35,198 nucleotides of DNA from Candidatus Dadabacteria bacterium (GTDB taxonomy: Bacteria; Desulfobacterota_D; UBA1144; Nemesobacterales; CSP1-2), in the NCBI GenBank assembly GCA_023250035.1, contig JAHFBK010000007.1, positions 1 through 35,198 on the forward strand. Reading direction: 5' to 3'. The position numbers were made by a program, and so were the translations under genes. Shown in pieces: positions 18,372 through 25,973 of this stretch (its first letter is position 1; each line of letters begins with the position of its first letter). The notes beneath the pieces are model-generated. The model ran no database searches, was not told the origin of the DNA, and saw only the letters and a program-made list of their open reading frames with translations.

Positions 18372-18822
18372 GGAAAGGCTGAGAGAGCTTGGGATTGAAA
18401 TAAATACTCCTCCAAAGCCACAAGGCCATTATCAGCATGCTGTTATATCAGGGAATCTTATATTTATCTCCGGTCAGCTTCCTTTAAAAGGGGAGAAGCT
18501 TTTATACAAAGGGAAGGTTGGAAAAGAGGTCTCACTTGAAGAGGGGGTGATGGCGGCAAGGCTTGCTGCTATTAATTCTCTTTCTGTTATGAAGAGTGAG
18601 CTTGCCGACCTAGGTAGAATCAGAAAAATCGTTAAAGTGACCGGTTATGTCGCTAGCGCTCCGGGATTTAATTTGCAGGCTAAGGTTATAAATGGGGCAT
18701 CAGAATTCTTTTACGACATCTTTGGAGATATGGGTAAACACGCCCGTGCCACTGTTGGTGTTTATGAGCTGCCTCTGGATGCTCCTGTTGAATTAGAGGT
18801 TATTGCTGAGATTTCTTCTTAA
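18358..18822 (+). CDS. RidA family protein (YjgF/YER057c/UK114)
   Basis: A 154-residue single-domain protein. Conserved positions include GNLIFISGQLP, GVMAARLAAINSL, VKVTGYVASAPGF, then KHARATVGVYELPLDAPVELEVIAE, which keeps the Arg and the Glu of the canonical RidA pocket. It belongs to the longer clade with an N-terminal helix (VEERLRELGIEI), not to the classical 128-residue enamine deaminases, so the reaction is uncertain; deamination of reactive enamine or imine intermediates is the family activity. The track starts at TTG 18349; ATG 18358 is preferable because AAGG lies nine bases before it. It overlaps the htrA stop. Confidence 0.88.
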   Translation: MARVEERLRELGIEINTPPKPQGHYQHAVISGNLIFISGQLPLKGEKLLYKGKVGKEVSLEEGVMAARLAAINSLSVMKSELADLGRIRKIVKVTGYVASAPGFNLQAKVINGASEFFYDIFGDMGKHARATVGVYELPLDAPVELEVIAEISS

Positions 18823-18883
18823 AAAATTTAATCGGTAATAAACATTAGCATAGCCCGCCAGTCGTGCTGGTGAGCTAGGTGGT

Positions 18884-18906
18884 GGCAACGAGCAAGACTC
18901 GTTGCC
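18884..18906. repeat. Palindrome GGCAACGAG/CTCGTTGCC
   Basis: A perfect nine-pair stem with a five-base loop, 60 bases after ridA. The right arm plus flank, CTCGTTGCCTACCCA, recurs inverted at 30121-30135, so it is a dispersed repeat as well as a possible transcript end. Confidence 0.7.
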
Positions 18907-18979
18907 TACCCATTTAGGTTATTAACTATTATCAATTTAACAAATGCAATCAACGTGTAATGTCAATATAAGGCTAACT

Positions 18980-19007
18980 GTAGGGGTGCATTGCGATACG
19001 CTCCTAC
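18980..19007. repeat. Palindromic element GTAGGGG...TCCTAC
   Basis: A short imperfect palindrome with TA at both ends: GTAGGGGTGCATTGCGATACGCTCCTAC. It lies 30 bases before the next gene's start codon and is one of the GTAGGGG/CCCCTAC family. The spacer around it (18823-19037) has no other recognisable feature except the hairpin at 18884. Confidence 0.75.
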
Positions 19008-19037
19008 TATGGACTGTATTATTGTACTATCGCAGTC

Positions 19038-19934
19038 ATGGCTAAAATCAAAGGGATTTTCATCTATTCAGACCAACCGTCAAAATCATTGTCAATTCCT
19101 GAGATAATTAACTATATTAGTTGTTATGGATTTTCTGCTGAGTACCGAGGAGACCTTTTTGAATTTTTAGCTCTTTCTAAAGAAGAAGCTTTAGAGTTAG
19201 CAAGAAGAATTGCAGGAACAAGGGTTTTGGACATAGAATCTCCTATAGATGAAATCCGCGAACCGATTTATGGAGAAATTGATGTAGAGCTAAGAAGACT
19301 TAAAGGAGAGGGAAGTTATTTGGAAGTAGGGGCAATTGGCTTCGCCGAAATGCCAGACCGCCACCTGCATTTTGGCTACACCGATAGTGCCCTACCCACT
19401 ACCCGCACTATTCATGAATTGCCCCTACTCTCCGATGGGCTATGGCTTCAGAGGATTTTTTACAAGATCATGGCTTCCAAAAATCCGTTTGAGTTTAATG
19501 GCAGTTTTATTCAAATAATCTTTACTAGTAGGCTTTTTGGAACTTATGAGACAAATAGGTATCATGCAAGAGTGGTTCTAACTGGTCTTCCTTCTTTAAT
19601 TTCAACTTCTGGAATAGTAGAAGCACCCGCAAGACCAAAGGAGTACTACTGGCTTAAAGCCAGCTTTAGACAAGCAGGAAAAGACCTGAGTGAGCTTGAC
19701 CTTATCTATAAGGGGAGATTTATCGAATACGAAGATCCTAGAATTAGTTCAGTCTTAGCTCCTTATGTTCTTCAGGCGATTTTTTATGAGCTCACTGGAA
19801 ATGCTTTCTGTGATAATTCTTCATGCTGTCTTTATAATTCCCACTGGCAGGAAGAGGTTCTAAAGGCTCAGATTGAGGGAAAACTGTGTGAGGAACATAG
19901 GGATGTTATTCTGGGACTGGCAGAAAATACATAG
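19038..19934 (+). CDS. DUF6775-like putative metallopeptidase with an in-frame repeat insertion
   Basis: The 298-residue protein resembles, from memory, the mostly archaeal DUF6775 putative metallopeptidases: IKGIFIYSDQPSKSLSI at the start, EPIYGEIDVELRRL near 75, IIFTSRLFGTYE around 160, YHARVVLTGLPSLISTSGIV around 180, GRFIEYEDPR around 230, and a Cys/His-rich end (FCDNSSCCLYNSHWQEE, LCEEHRDV) that could bind a metal. No HExxH is visible. Residues about 97-130 (VGAIGFAEMPDRH...) do not belong to the family; they are encoded by a 97-bp palindromic element with terminal inverted repeats. Removing it with one TA restores LEV-LSDG in frame. No clear ribosome site precedes ATG 19038. The assigned family is tentative; activity is unproven. 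Confidence 0.65.
   Translation: MAKIKGIFIYSDQPSKSLSIPEIINYISCYGFSAEYRGDLFEFLALSKEEALELARRIAGTRVLDIESPIDEIREPIYGEIDVELRRLKGEGSYLEVGAIGFAEMPDRHLHFGYTDSALPTTRTIHELPLLSDGLWLQRIFYKIMASKNPFEFNGSFIQIIFTSRLFGTYETNRYHARVVLTGLPSLISTSGIVEAPARPKEYYWLKASFRQAGKDLSELDLIYKGRFIEYEDPRISSVLAPYVLQAIFYELTGNAFCDNSSCCLYNSHWQEEVLKAQIEGKLCEEHRDVILGLAENT
19326..19428 (+). repeat. MITE-like element inserted in frame within a coding sequence
   Basis: Perfect 12-base terminal inverted repeats GTAGGGGCAATT (19326-19337) and AATTGCCCCTAC (19417-19428). If TA is the target duplication, the mobile part is GGGGC...GCCCC, 97 bp, and the insertion adds 99 bp, exactly 33 codons. Its left half, CAATTGGCTTCGCCGAAATG and onwards, recurs at 24656-24702 by the pth stop. 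The host gene stays open through it. Confidence 0.85.
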
Positions 19935-19994
19935 TGCTAACCGTCGTTAAAGGGACTGCTTGATTTCTTTATCATGTAGGTCTTGCACCTGCCC

Positions 19995-20024
19995 TAATTT
20001 GGGCAATCGCAAGGATTGCCCCTA
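19995..20024. repeat. Palindromic element GGGCAATC/GATTGCCC, convergent spacer
   Basis: GGGCAATC, loop GCAAG, GATTGCCC followed by CTA, with a TA on the left. It lies between the convergent DUF6775-like gene and thi4 and could serve as a two-way transcript end. Shares the CAATC/GATTG-CCCCTAC end with the element at 19326. Confidence 0.75.
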
Positions 20025-20077
20025 CGAATTTAATGCTATATTTCTATCCAGATTCGGTAATATAGTAGATGAGGCAG

Positions 20078-20100
20078 GCGGGGGTTGGAACCCCCCCTAT
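20078..20100. repeat. Palindrome GGGGGTT/AACCCCC downstream of thi4
   Basis: A seven-pair stem with a two-base loop, 22 bases beyond the thi4 stop on the minus strand. Related in its core to the GCGGGGTT/AACCCCGC repeats at 22566 and 33047. Possible terminator structure for thi4, without a T run. Confidence 0.65.
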
Positions 20101-20122
20101 CCTAAGAATTTAAAGTTAACTC

Positions 20123-20932
20123 TTATGCTCTTGCCTGTTCTTGAAGCCTGCGAATAGCAACCTCTGCAGCCTTTTTTCCCGAAAGAAGCATTCCGCCGAA
20201 GGTTGGTCCCATTCTAGGAAGACCAAACGCGGTGTTCACAGCCATTCCACAGGCAATCAAACCAGGTGCTACTTCACCTGTATATTCTACTAAGGCATCC
20301 TCGGATTTTTCTACCCACATGGAGCCGTGTCCAGGGAGCTTATTATAGAGTCCTTGTTTAGCAAGTCTAGAGATAAGGTAAGCGTCATGCCCAGTAGCGT
20401 CAATGACGAGCTTTGCCTCAAGTGCAATTGGATCTAGGCACGTGATCTCCTTTGGCATATTTGAAATAGGAGTCCAGTTTACAACAACCCCTGCAACACG
20501 CCCATTTTCCCTGTAAACAAGGTCATCAAACATAGTCATATTTGCAACCTTAACCCCTGCCTCACATGTTGCTGCTATTAGTTTTGAACAAGCATAAGGA
20601 CCGTCGGCAACATAAAGCCCGTCGGAAACCTCTTTGTATGGAACCTCTATTTCGTCAAGCACCTTTTGGCCTGGATCTCTGACTGTGACTTTATTCATCA
20701 GGTATCCCCCAATCCAGAATCCACCACCTAGGTAATTCATCCTTTCCACAAGAAGTACTTTATATTTTTTCTTTGCAATGTCTTTAGCCGCAACTAGACC
20801 GCTAGGGCCTCCACCCACAACAATCACATCGCTTGTTACATAGTCTAAAAATTCTTTTGAGAACTCATCCACTATGGCTCTAGTAATCTCCTTCTCGCCT
20901 ACAGGTGCAAAAAGCCTTTGTCTTTCAGCCAT
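20123..20932 (-). CDS. thi4: Thi4-type thiazole synthase with a Cys at the sulfur-donor position
   Basis: A 269-residue flavoprotein-like enzyme of the Thi4 family, which builds the ADP-thiazole precursor of thiamine from NAD, glycine and a sulfur source. Seen: dinucleotide-binding GGGPSG at 40-45, an [18 protein letters not shown] loop, [20 protein letters not shown], and the end [18 protein letters not shown]. Archaeal sulfide-dependent enzymes carry His just before the hydrophobic-Asp-Pro motif; here the motif reads T-C165-L-D-P, so Cys165 aligns with the sacrificial Cys of yeast Thi4 (Cys205). It may therefore be a single-turnover enzyme. GGGGAGGTG precedes ATG 20932. The leader is only about 40 bases, too short for a TPP riboswitch. 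It is monocistronic and convergent with the DUF6775-like gene. Confidence 0.9.
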   Translation of the reverse strand: MAERQRLFAPVGEKEITRAIVDEFSKEFLDYVTSDVIVVGGGPSGLVAAKDIAKKKYKVLLVERMNYLGGGFWIGGYLMNKVTVRDPGQKVLDEIEVPYKEVSDGLYVADGPYACSKLIAATCEAGVKVANMTMFDDLVYRENGRVAGVVVNWTPISNMPKEITCLDPIALEAKLVIDATGHDAYLISRLAKQGLYNKLPGHGSMWVEKSEDALVEYTGEVAPGLIACGMAVNTAFGLPRMGPTFGGMLLSGKKAAEVAIRRLQEQARA

Positions 20933-20976
20933 AATATATTCACCTCCCCTGAAGTTAGCTCACTTATTAAATCCTA

Positions 20977-21004
20977 ATCCTATCACAAGTATATAAGTCG
21001 TCAA
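20977..21004 (-). promoter_or_regulatory. Candidate promoter for thi4
   Basis: On the minus strand TTGACG, 16-base spacer, TAGGAT. It points at thi4 with a leader of roughly 40 bases and lies back to back with the + strand promoter at 21022. Confidence 0.4.
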
Positions 21005-21021
21005 GTTGAGAAGCAGAGATA

Positions 21022-21050
21022 TTGACAAACACAAAACGGTTATAGATTAT
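21022..21050 (+). promoter_or_regulatory. Candidate promoter for the DUF4412 gene
   Basis: Perfect TTGACA at 21022-21027, 17-base spacer, GATTAT at 21045-21050 (four of six). A perfect TATAAT also lies at 21061-21066 but lacks a good -35. Either would give a leader of about 45-60 bases before ATG 21115. Confidence 0.45.
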
Positions 21051-21114
21051 TAAATTGCTTTATAATAACCAATTAGCATAAAGTTAATAAAAATTTAAGG
21101 AGGCGTTATATAAA

Positions 21115-21891
21115 ATGAATATAACTATTAAAAAGGTATACCTTTCTTTTCTAGTGACTACAATGATTGCAGTTGGATTGGTTACAGATGCATATGGTGG
21201 GCTTATTATGGAGCAGATAAGATATGAAAAAGGAAGCGACCAGAAAGAGAAGGGAATAATCTATGTATCTAATAATAAAATCAAGGCCATTCAGGAAAAA
21301 GGATCCGGGGTGGTTATATTCGACTTAAATACTGGTGAGATGATTCAAGTTGATAACGATAACAAAAGATATGTTGTGGCGAAACCGGATGAGATGAGGT
21401 CTGCATTGGAAGTCCAAATTTCTAAGCTTCCACCTGAACAAAGGGCTAAGCTAGAAGAGTTTATGAAATCTCAGTCGAAACCAAAGAAGTTGACTTTAAA
21501 ACGAACAGGTATACAAGAGAAGATTGCAGGGTACACATCTCAGAAATACGAAATTTACGAAGATGGAAAACTCAACCAGGAAATATGGGCGAGTAAGGAA
21601 GTTATACCAAATAATGAACTCGATCCAGGAAAGATGGCTAGCTATATTAAGGAATTGGAAAAGATAAAAAGTGCAGCCGGTGGGGATTCTAATCAAGATG
21701 ATGAGGAAATGGTTTTCAAACAGATATACGAGTCAGGGTTTCCTATGAGATCGGTGGATTATTCATCCGGAAGTAGCGTCTTTGTTGAGGAGATAGTAAA
21801 GGTTACAACAGCTAACGTATCGGAAACTGAATTTCAAGCCCCGGCTGGATACAAGAAGGTTACTCTTCAAGAGATGATGTCACTGGAGTGA
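21115..21891 (+). CDS. DUF4412 family exported protein
   Basis: A 258-residue protein with a signal peptide (residues 1-28, ending DAYGG). The mature part opens LIMEQIRYEKGSDQKEKGIIYVSNNKIKA with the strand pattern of DUF4412 proteins, continues VVIFDLNTGEMIQVDNDNKRYVVA, and has GYTSQKYEIYEDGKLNQEIWAS in the middle and ETEFQAPAGYKKVTLQEM at the end; these are the usual family landmarks. The fold resembles LolA-like or outer-membrane-lipoprotein-carrier beta sheets, but function is unknown. AAGGAGGCG precedes ATG. It is a single gene with its own promoter, convergent with rplI. Confidence 0.75.
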   Translation: MNITIKKVYLSFLVTTMIAVGLVTDAYGGLIMEQIRYEKGSDQKEKGIIYVSNNKIKAIQEKGSGVVIFDLNTGEMIQVDNDNKRYVVAKPDEMRSALEVQISKLPPEQRAKLEEFMKSQSKPKKLTLKRTGIQEKIAGYTSQKYEIYEDGKLNQEIWASKEVIPNNELDPGKMASYIKELEKIKSAAGGDSNQDDEEMVFKQIYESGFPMRSVDYSSGSSVFVEEIVKVTTANVSETEFQAPAGYKKVTLQEMMSLE

Positions 21892-21933
21892 ACGTGAATC
21901 GTGGTTAGTGACTCGTGATTCAGTGTTCGTGGC

Positions 21934-22006
21934 TCGTGGTTCGAATGTAATGCGCGAAACACGAGTTACAAATCCCGATGTACAATACCCGATCCACGAA
22001 CCACGA
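21934..22006. repeat. Inverted repeat TCGTGGTTCG/CGAACCACGA between convergent genes
   Basis: Ten-base perfect arms 53 bases apart, embedded in repeated 'cgtg' and 'gattc' words, fill the 119-base spacer between the DUF4412 gene and rplI. Likely a dispersed repeat doubling as a two-way transcript end. Confidence 0.6.
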
Positions 22007-22010
22007 ATTC

Positions 22011-22460
22011 TTATCCTTCTTCTTTTATAACTTCAACCCTAATGTCTATAGTTACGTCATGGTGAAGTCTTACAGGAACCTCGTGAACTCCTAGGGTTTT
22101 AATCGGCGACTCAAGCTCAATATCCCTTTTTAAAATCTCAAAACCAAGTTTTGTAAGGGAGTCGGATATATTTTGAGAGGTCACCGACCCAAATAATTTG
22201 TCTTCTTCTCCAACTTTTACAGGAATAATACAGATGGCCCCGCGAAGTTTGTCTGCTAAACCTGCAGCCTCAGTTCTTTCCTTATCCTCTTTTTTCTTTA
22301 TGGCCTGCTTTTGCTGTCCCCAGACTTTAAGGTTTCCCTGGGTTGCCACAATTGCGAATTTTTTTGGAAAAAGAAAGTTTCTTGCAAACCCATCTTTTAC
22401 CTCTTTTATTTCCCCCCTTTTCCCAATCGATTCAACATCGGCAATAAGAATTACCTTCAT
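22011..22460 (-). CDS. rplI: 50S ribosomal protein bL9
   Basis: 149 residues, the usual bL9 length. The N-terminal domain starts [36 protein letters not shown], the family signature, followed by the long connecting helix ([21 protein letters not shown]) and the C-terminal rRNA-binding domain ([14 protein letters not shown]). It binds the L1 stalk base of 23S rRNA. AGGAGGAATGAGAA precedes the start. It is the last gene of the prs-to-rplI group but is separated from rpsR by 296 bases that hold a repeat, so it may have its own promoter. Confidence 0.97.
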   Translation of the reverse strand: MKVILIADVESIGKRGEIKEVKDGFARNFLFPKKFAIVATQGNLKVWGQQKQAIKKKEDKERTEAAGLADKLRGAICIIPVKVGEEDKLFGSVTSQNISDSLTKLGFEILKRDIELESPIKTLGVHEVPVRLHHDVTIDIRVEVIKEEG

Positions 22461-22565
22461 TTCTCATTCCTCCTACTATTTTGGTTGGGACAGGATGTTT
22501 TTTTAGATGTGTCAACTTAAGCAAATTCTGGGATACAGGAGTAAGGGTTTGATAATCAAAACCCA

Positions 22566-22595
22566 GATAGGCGGGGTTTTCCAACCCCGCTTGCC
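22566..22595. repeat. GATAGGCGGGGTT...AACCCCGC repeat between rpsR and rplI
   Basis: Stem GCGGGGTT/AACCCCGC with loop TTCC. The same GATAGGCGGGGTTTTC word starts the 33047 repeat and ends the one at 28.9 kb. The surrounding 22461-22756 spacer shows no gene; related genomes often have a DUF2232 gene here. Confidence 0.75.
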
Positions 22596-22756
22596 AATAC
22601 GGGACTAGAAAGTGCCGTCTATTGAAAGCCCCGTCTGACTTACTAAATTTCCATTCGAATGCCACAATTGCCTCTCATCCCTTAAGTTAACACTGATGCA
22701 CATAGTTCTGTCCCTACGTAATTACATTCGTGACAAAAATTGACTTGGCACTAGTT

Positions 22757-22999
22757 CTAGTGAAGCACTGTGAACGGAAGAAGAGCCATAACACGTGCCC
22801 TCTTTATTGCTGAAGCAAGTTCCCTTTGATGGTATGCACAGAGTCCCGAACTTCTTCTTGGCACTATTTTCTTTCGTTCAGTTATAAACTGTGAGAGAAG
22901 ATCAACCCTTTTATAATCTACTTCTAATGCTTCCATACAGAATCTGCATACCTTCTTTCTCACAAAATACTTTTTTTCTTTTGTATTTTCTCTTTCCAT
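22757..22999 (-). CDS. rpsR: 30S ribosomal protein bS18
   Basis: 80 residues: a short basic N-terminus with [13 protein letters not shown], then [48 protein letters not shown], all canonical for bS18. The pair CRFC plus CAYH marks the four-ligand, zinc-binding type. It partners bS6 on the platform of the small subunit. The start lies three bases after the rpsF stop, so the two are translationally coupled. Confidence 0.97.
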   Translation of the reverse strand: MERENTKEKKYFVRKKVCRFCMEALEVDYKRVDLLSQFITERKKIVPRRSSGLCAYHQRELASAIKRARVMALLPFTVLH

Positions 23000-23002
23000 C
23001 TT

Positions 23003-23359
23003 TTATGAGCCTCCCTCTTCTAAATGCATTTCTGAAGCGGCTTTCTCACTTAGGGCTGTCTCCTTTTTTATCCTAACAGTCATAAATCTGAGCACATCGG
23101 TGTTAAAGAACCTGAGGTTTTTCTCCACTTCAGCTACAACGCTTGGAAAGGCCTTGTAAATAAGAATATGGTAAACTCCCTTTGTAAACCTTCCGATCCT
23201 ATATGCGAGGTTTCGCTCAGACCATTTCTCAGATTTATAAATCTCCCCCTCATTATTTGCTATGGCCTCCTTTAGCTTTCCCTGGACTTTACCTAGTTCA
23301 TCCTCTGTTAGGTCTGGTCGGATCAGGTAAAGCGTCTCATAATAGTTTAGCTCTGTCAT
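23003..23359 (-). CDS. rpsF: 30S ribosomal protein bS6
   Basis: 118 residues from the ATG at 23359 (MTELNYYETLYLIRPDL), chosen because GGGAGGT lies eight bases before it; the track start at 23374 adds five residues and lacks a better site. Core signatures are YETLYLIRPDLTEDEL, SEKWSERNLAYRIGRFTKGVYH and RFFNTDVLRFMTVR. The acidic tail is short. First gene of the rpsF-rpsR unit; the spacer to ychF carries a palindrome that may be regulatory. Confidence 0.96.
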   Translation of the reverse strand: MTELNYYETLYLIRPDLTEDELGKVQGKLKEAIANNEGEIYKSEKWSERNLAYRIGRFTKGVYHILIYKAFPSVVAEVEKNLRFFNTDVLRFMTVRIKKETALSEKAASEMHLEEGGS

Positions 23360-23395
23360 TAAAATACCTCCCATTTTGGACTTTCCGACCCTATG

Positions 23396-23415
23396 CTTAT
23401 GATTTGAATCATAAG
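23396..23415. promoter_or_regulatory. Palindrome CTTATGATT/AATCATAAG between ychF and rpsF
   Basis: A nine-pair inverted repeat with a two-base centre, lying 37 bases upstream of the rpsF start and 16 bases beyond the ychF stop. It could be an operator, or the end of the ychF mRNA. The tight centre favours a DNA-binding site over an RNA hairpin. Confidence 0.4.
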
Positions 23416-23430
23416 CTAAGAGTAACGGGT

Positions 23431-24519
23431 TTAACTTTTGAACCTAAAATATACCATATCCCCATCCTGAATTTGATAGTCTTTGCCTTCTATCCTTAAG
23501 AGTCCTGATTCTCTTGCAGCTGTGTCAGAACGAGACCTTATAAAATCCTCATATGATACTACCTCAGCTTTGATAAACCCCTTTTCAAAATCACTATGTA
23601 TCTTTCCTGCGGCTTTTGGAGCATAAGTCCCCTTTTTTACTGTCCATGCTCGAAGCTCTATTCCATTTGTCGTGTAAAACGTTATAAGATTGAGTAACTT
23701 GTATGCCGCTTTTATGAGCCTTCTAAGTCCAGACTCAGTTAGACCCATATCACTTAGAAAGGCCTTCGATTCTTCTTCTGAGAATTCCGATAGTTCGGCC
23801 TCAAGTTTGCCTAGGATTTCAATAAGTCCGGCTTTTTCCTCTTCTGCTATATTCCTTAATGTTTCAATACGAAATTCATGTCCTTCTTTTTCTTCAAGGT
23901 TCGCTACATAAAGAACTGGTTTAATCGTAAGAAGGTTTAACTCGCCCAGAATCTTTTCATCTATATCTCCCTTGGTTATAAATAGTCTAGCCGATTTTCC
24001 CTGAGATATATGGGTTTTTAAGCGTTCCAACAAACTGAGCTCTGCCAGTGCTTCTTTATTTCCGGATTTTGAAGCCTTTTCTAGTTTTACGATTCTTTTC
24101 TCAACGGTGTCAAGATCGGAAAGTAGAAGTTCAAGATTTATTACATCTACATCTCGCTTAGGATCAATACTTTCAAAAATGTGTGGGACCTGAGACTCAA
24201 AGCACCTTACAACATGAATTACAGCATCTACCTCTCGAATATGCGCAAGAAATCTATTTCCAAGACCTTCACCTTTACTTGCTCCCTTTACGAGTCCTGC
24301 GATGTCAATGATTTTAATTGTGGCTGGGATGGTCCTATCGGGTTTTATAATCTCTGCCAATTTACTCAGCCTTTCATCAGGGACATTAACAATTCCTACG
24401 TTTGGATCAATTGTAGTAAAGGGATAGTTAGCTACAAGTGCTTTAGCAGATGTTAGGGCATTAAATATAGTAGATTTTCCTGCATTAGGCAGTCCCACAA
24501 TTCCGCAGCTAAGATTCAT
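23431..24519 (-). CDS. ychF: Redox-regulated ATPase YchF (OBG family)
   Basis: 362 residues, equal to the family norm. G1 at GLPNAGKST (8-16), G2 region NYPFTTIDPNVG, G3 DIAGLVKGASKGEGLGNRFL, a coiled-coil insert in the centre, and the TGS domain at the C-terminus ending RIEGKDYQIQDGDMVYFRF. The altered G4 motif of YchF prefers ATP over GTP; the protein associates with ribosomes. Conserved neighbour of pth, as here and in most Proteobacteria, though 165 bases and a repeat separate the two. Confidence 0.96.
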   Translation of the reverse strand: MNLSCGIVGLPNAGKSTIFNALTSAKALVANYPFTTIDPNVGIVNVPDERLSKLAEIIKPDRTIPATIKIIDIAGLVKGASKGEGLGNRFLAHIREVDAVIHVVRCFESQVPHIFESIDPKRDVDVINLELLLSDLDTVEKRIVKLEKASKSGNKEALAELSLLERLKTHISQGKSARLFITKGDIDEKILGELNLLTIKPVLYVANLEEKEGHEFRIETLRNIAEEEKAGLIEILGKLEAELSEFSEEESKAFLSDMGLTESGLRRLIKAAYKLLNLITFYTTNGIELRAWTVKKGTYAPKAAGKIHSDFEKGFIKAEVVSYEDFIRSRSDTAARESGLLRIEGKDYQIQDGDMVYFRFKS

Positions 24520-24655
24520 GTCTACCCATCTTTTTGTGACTATTTAGCCACAAATGAATGCGAAACTTACATAAGTGATGCATGATTCATGATACATGAA
24601 GTTTTTACGTGCATCCTGTATCGTACATCCTGTTTTCATTCGAGTTAATTTGTGT

Positions 24656-24702
24656 CAATTGGCTTCGCCGAAATGCCTGACCACTACCCGCATTTTCGTG
24701 GC
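24656..24702 (-). repeat. Diverged copy of the 19326 element overlapping the end of pth
   Basis: CAATTGGCTTCGCCGAAATG then GACCACTACCCGCATTTTCG matches the left half of the 19326-19428 element with a few differences. The last five codons and TAG of pth (24684-24701) are read from this repeat on the minus strand. Terminal inverted repeats are not intact. Confidence 0.75.
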
Positions 24703-25280
24703 TGAGATGTTACTTCGGGTTTTTTATTGAACTTATTCATAGCGCTTTCCGCACCCCTTAGGACGATTTCTATAACTGCATCTGCAACTCTAACTATCAG
24801 CTCTTTGGCTAACTTTTTCTCTTCTTTTTCAAACTGTGAAAGTACATGGTCAATGACCTCAGACTTTTGAACTGGTTTTCCTATCCCTACTCTTACCCTT
24901 ATAAAGTCACTATCTCCAAGTGAGTTTATTATGGACTGGATTCCCTTATGTCCTGCGCTTCCTCCCCCGACTTTTACCTTTATACTTCCAAGTGATAGGT
25001 CCATTTCATCATAGACAACGATTATATCTTTCGCAGGTATTTTAAAAAATTCTGCAGCCTCTGAAAGAGCCTCTCCACTTCGGTTCATGTAGGTATCCGG
25101 TTTTAGGAGTATTAGTTTCTTTTCGTCAATAGGTGCTTGGGCGTAGTGACTTCTAAACCCCTTCTTCTTAACACTTACGCCAAGTCTTTTCGCAAGCTCA
25201 TCTATAACTATAAAGCCAATGTTGTGCCTTGAGGAAGCATATCCCTTTCCTGGATTCCCTAGTCCAGCAACCAAAATCAT
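24684..25280 (-). CDS. pth: Peptidyl-tRNA hydrolase
   Basis: 198 residues. Catalytic and binding sites of Pth are present: GLGNPG at 6-11, His in SSRHNIGF, KPDTYMNRSGEA with the tRNA-binding Asn, VVYDEMDLSLG with the catalytic Asp, and GGGSAGHKGIQSI. The enzyme releases peptides from prematurely dropped peptidyl-tRNA. It starts eight bases after the rplY stop. The final residues PRKCG and the stop come from a dispersed repeat, so the native tail has probably been replaced. Confidence 0.96.
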   Translation of the reverse strand: MILVAGLGNPGKGYASSRHNIGFIVIDELAKRLGVSVKKKGFRSHYAQAPIDEKKLILLKPDTYMNRSGEALSEAAEFFKIPAKDIIVVYDEMDLSLGSIKVKVGGGSAGHKGIQSIINSLGDSDFIRVRVGIGKPVQKSEVIDHVLSQFEKEEKKLAKELIVRVADAVIEIVLRGAESAMNKFNKKPEVTSQPRKCG

Positions 25281-25288
25281 TATTCAGA

Positions 25289-25957
25289 CTATTCCTCAGC
25301 CTCTTCTTTCTCGGTTTCGGCTTTGGCTTCTCCCTCTTCAGCCTCAGTCGGAGCTATGACCTCGGCAGGAGCAACGGGTTTTACTTCTTCCATTACAGGT
25401 GAAAGAATCGTTACGATTGTCTCCTCAGGTTCGTGAAGGACTGTAACTCCCTCGGAGAGACTCAAATCGCTGATGTGTATTGAATAACCTATACCAAGTT
25501 GAGATACATCAACATCAATAACGTTAGGAATTGCAGTAGGAAGACATTCAACCTCGATTTCTCTCAGTATTTCTTCAAGAATTCCTCCTTCATGAACTCC
25601 TTGAGCCCTACCTACAATTCTAATAGGAACTTTTACTGTTATTAGCTCCTTCATCTGAACCTCTTGAAAGTCAAAATGTATAGGAAGGCTCTTGAGATGG
25701 TCATATTGTACATCGCGAAGTAAAGCGATCTTTGTTATTTCATCTCCGTCACCTTTTATGTGAAGCTCCAGAAGGGTATTCTCTCCGGCTTCTGTGGAAA
25801 GGGCTTTTTTAAGATCAAGAGGGTTTACCGTTAATGGAATAGGATCGGTCTCTCTTCCATAGAATATGGCAGGGATTGCACCTTCTTTTCTGATCTTTTT
25901 TGCAACACCCTTTCCCACTCTATTTCTCTTCATGACAAATAATGTACTTTGTGCCAC
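25289..25957 (-). CDS. rplY: 50S ribosomal protein bL25 (CTC/TL5 type)
   Basis: 222 residues with the N-terminal 5S rRNA-binding domain (RVGKGVAKKIRKEGAIPAIFYG) and the C-terminal TL5 beta domain (VPIRIVGRAQGVHEGGILEE, IDVDVSQLGIGYSIHISDL). The long form is typical outside the enterobacteria. A Glu-rich tail (EAEEGEAKAETEKEEAEE) closes it. It sits 16 bases after prs and eight before pth, one operon. Confidence 0.96.
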   Translation of the reverse strand: MAQSTLFVMKRNRVGKGVAKKIRKEGAIPAIFYGRETDPIPLTVNPLDLKKALSTEAGENTLLELHIKGDGDEITKIALLRDVQYDHLKSLPIHFDFQEVQMKELITVKVPIRIVGRAQGVHEGGILEEILREIEVECLPTAIPNVIDVDVSQLGIGYSIHISDLSLSEGVTVLHEPEETIVTILSPVMEEVKPVAPAEVIAPTEAEEGEAKAETEKEEAEE

Positions 25958-25973
25958 GGTTTGACTCCTTCAA

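Noticed and set aside
20933-21000. TPP riboswitch ahead of thi4
   Set aside because: Only about 40 bases lie between the candidate promoter and the ribosome site, and no THI-box sequence is seen.
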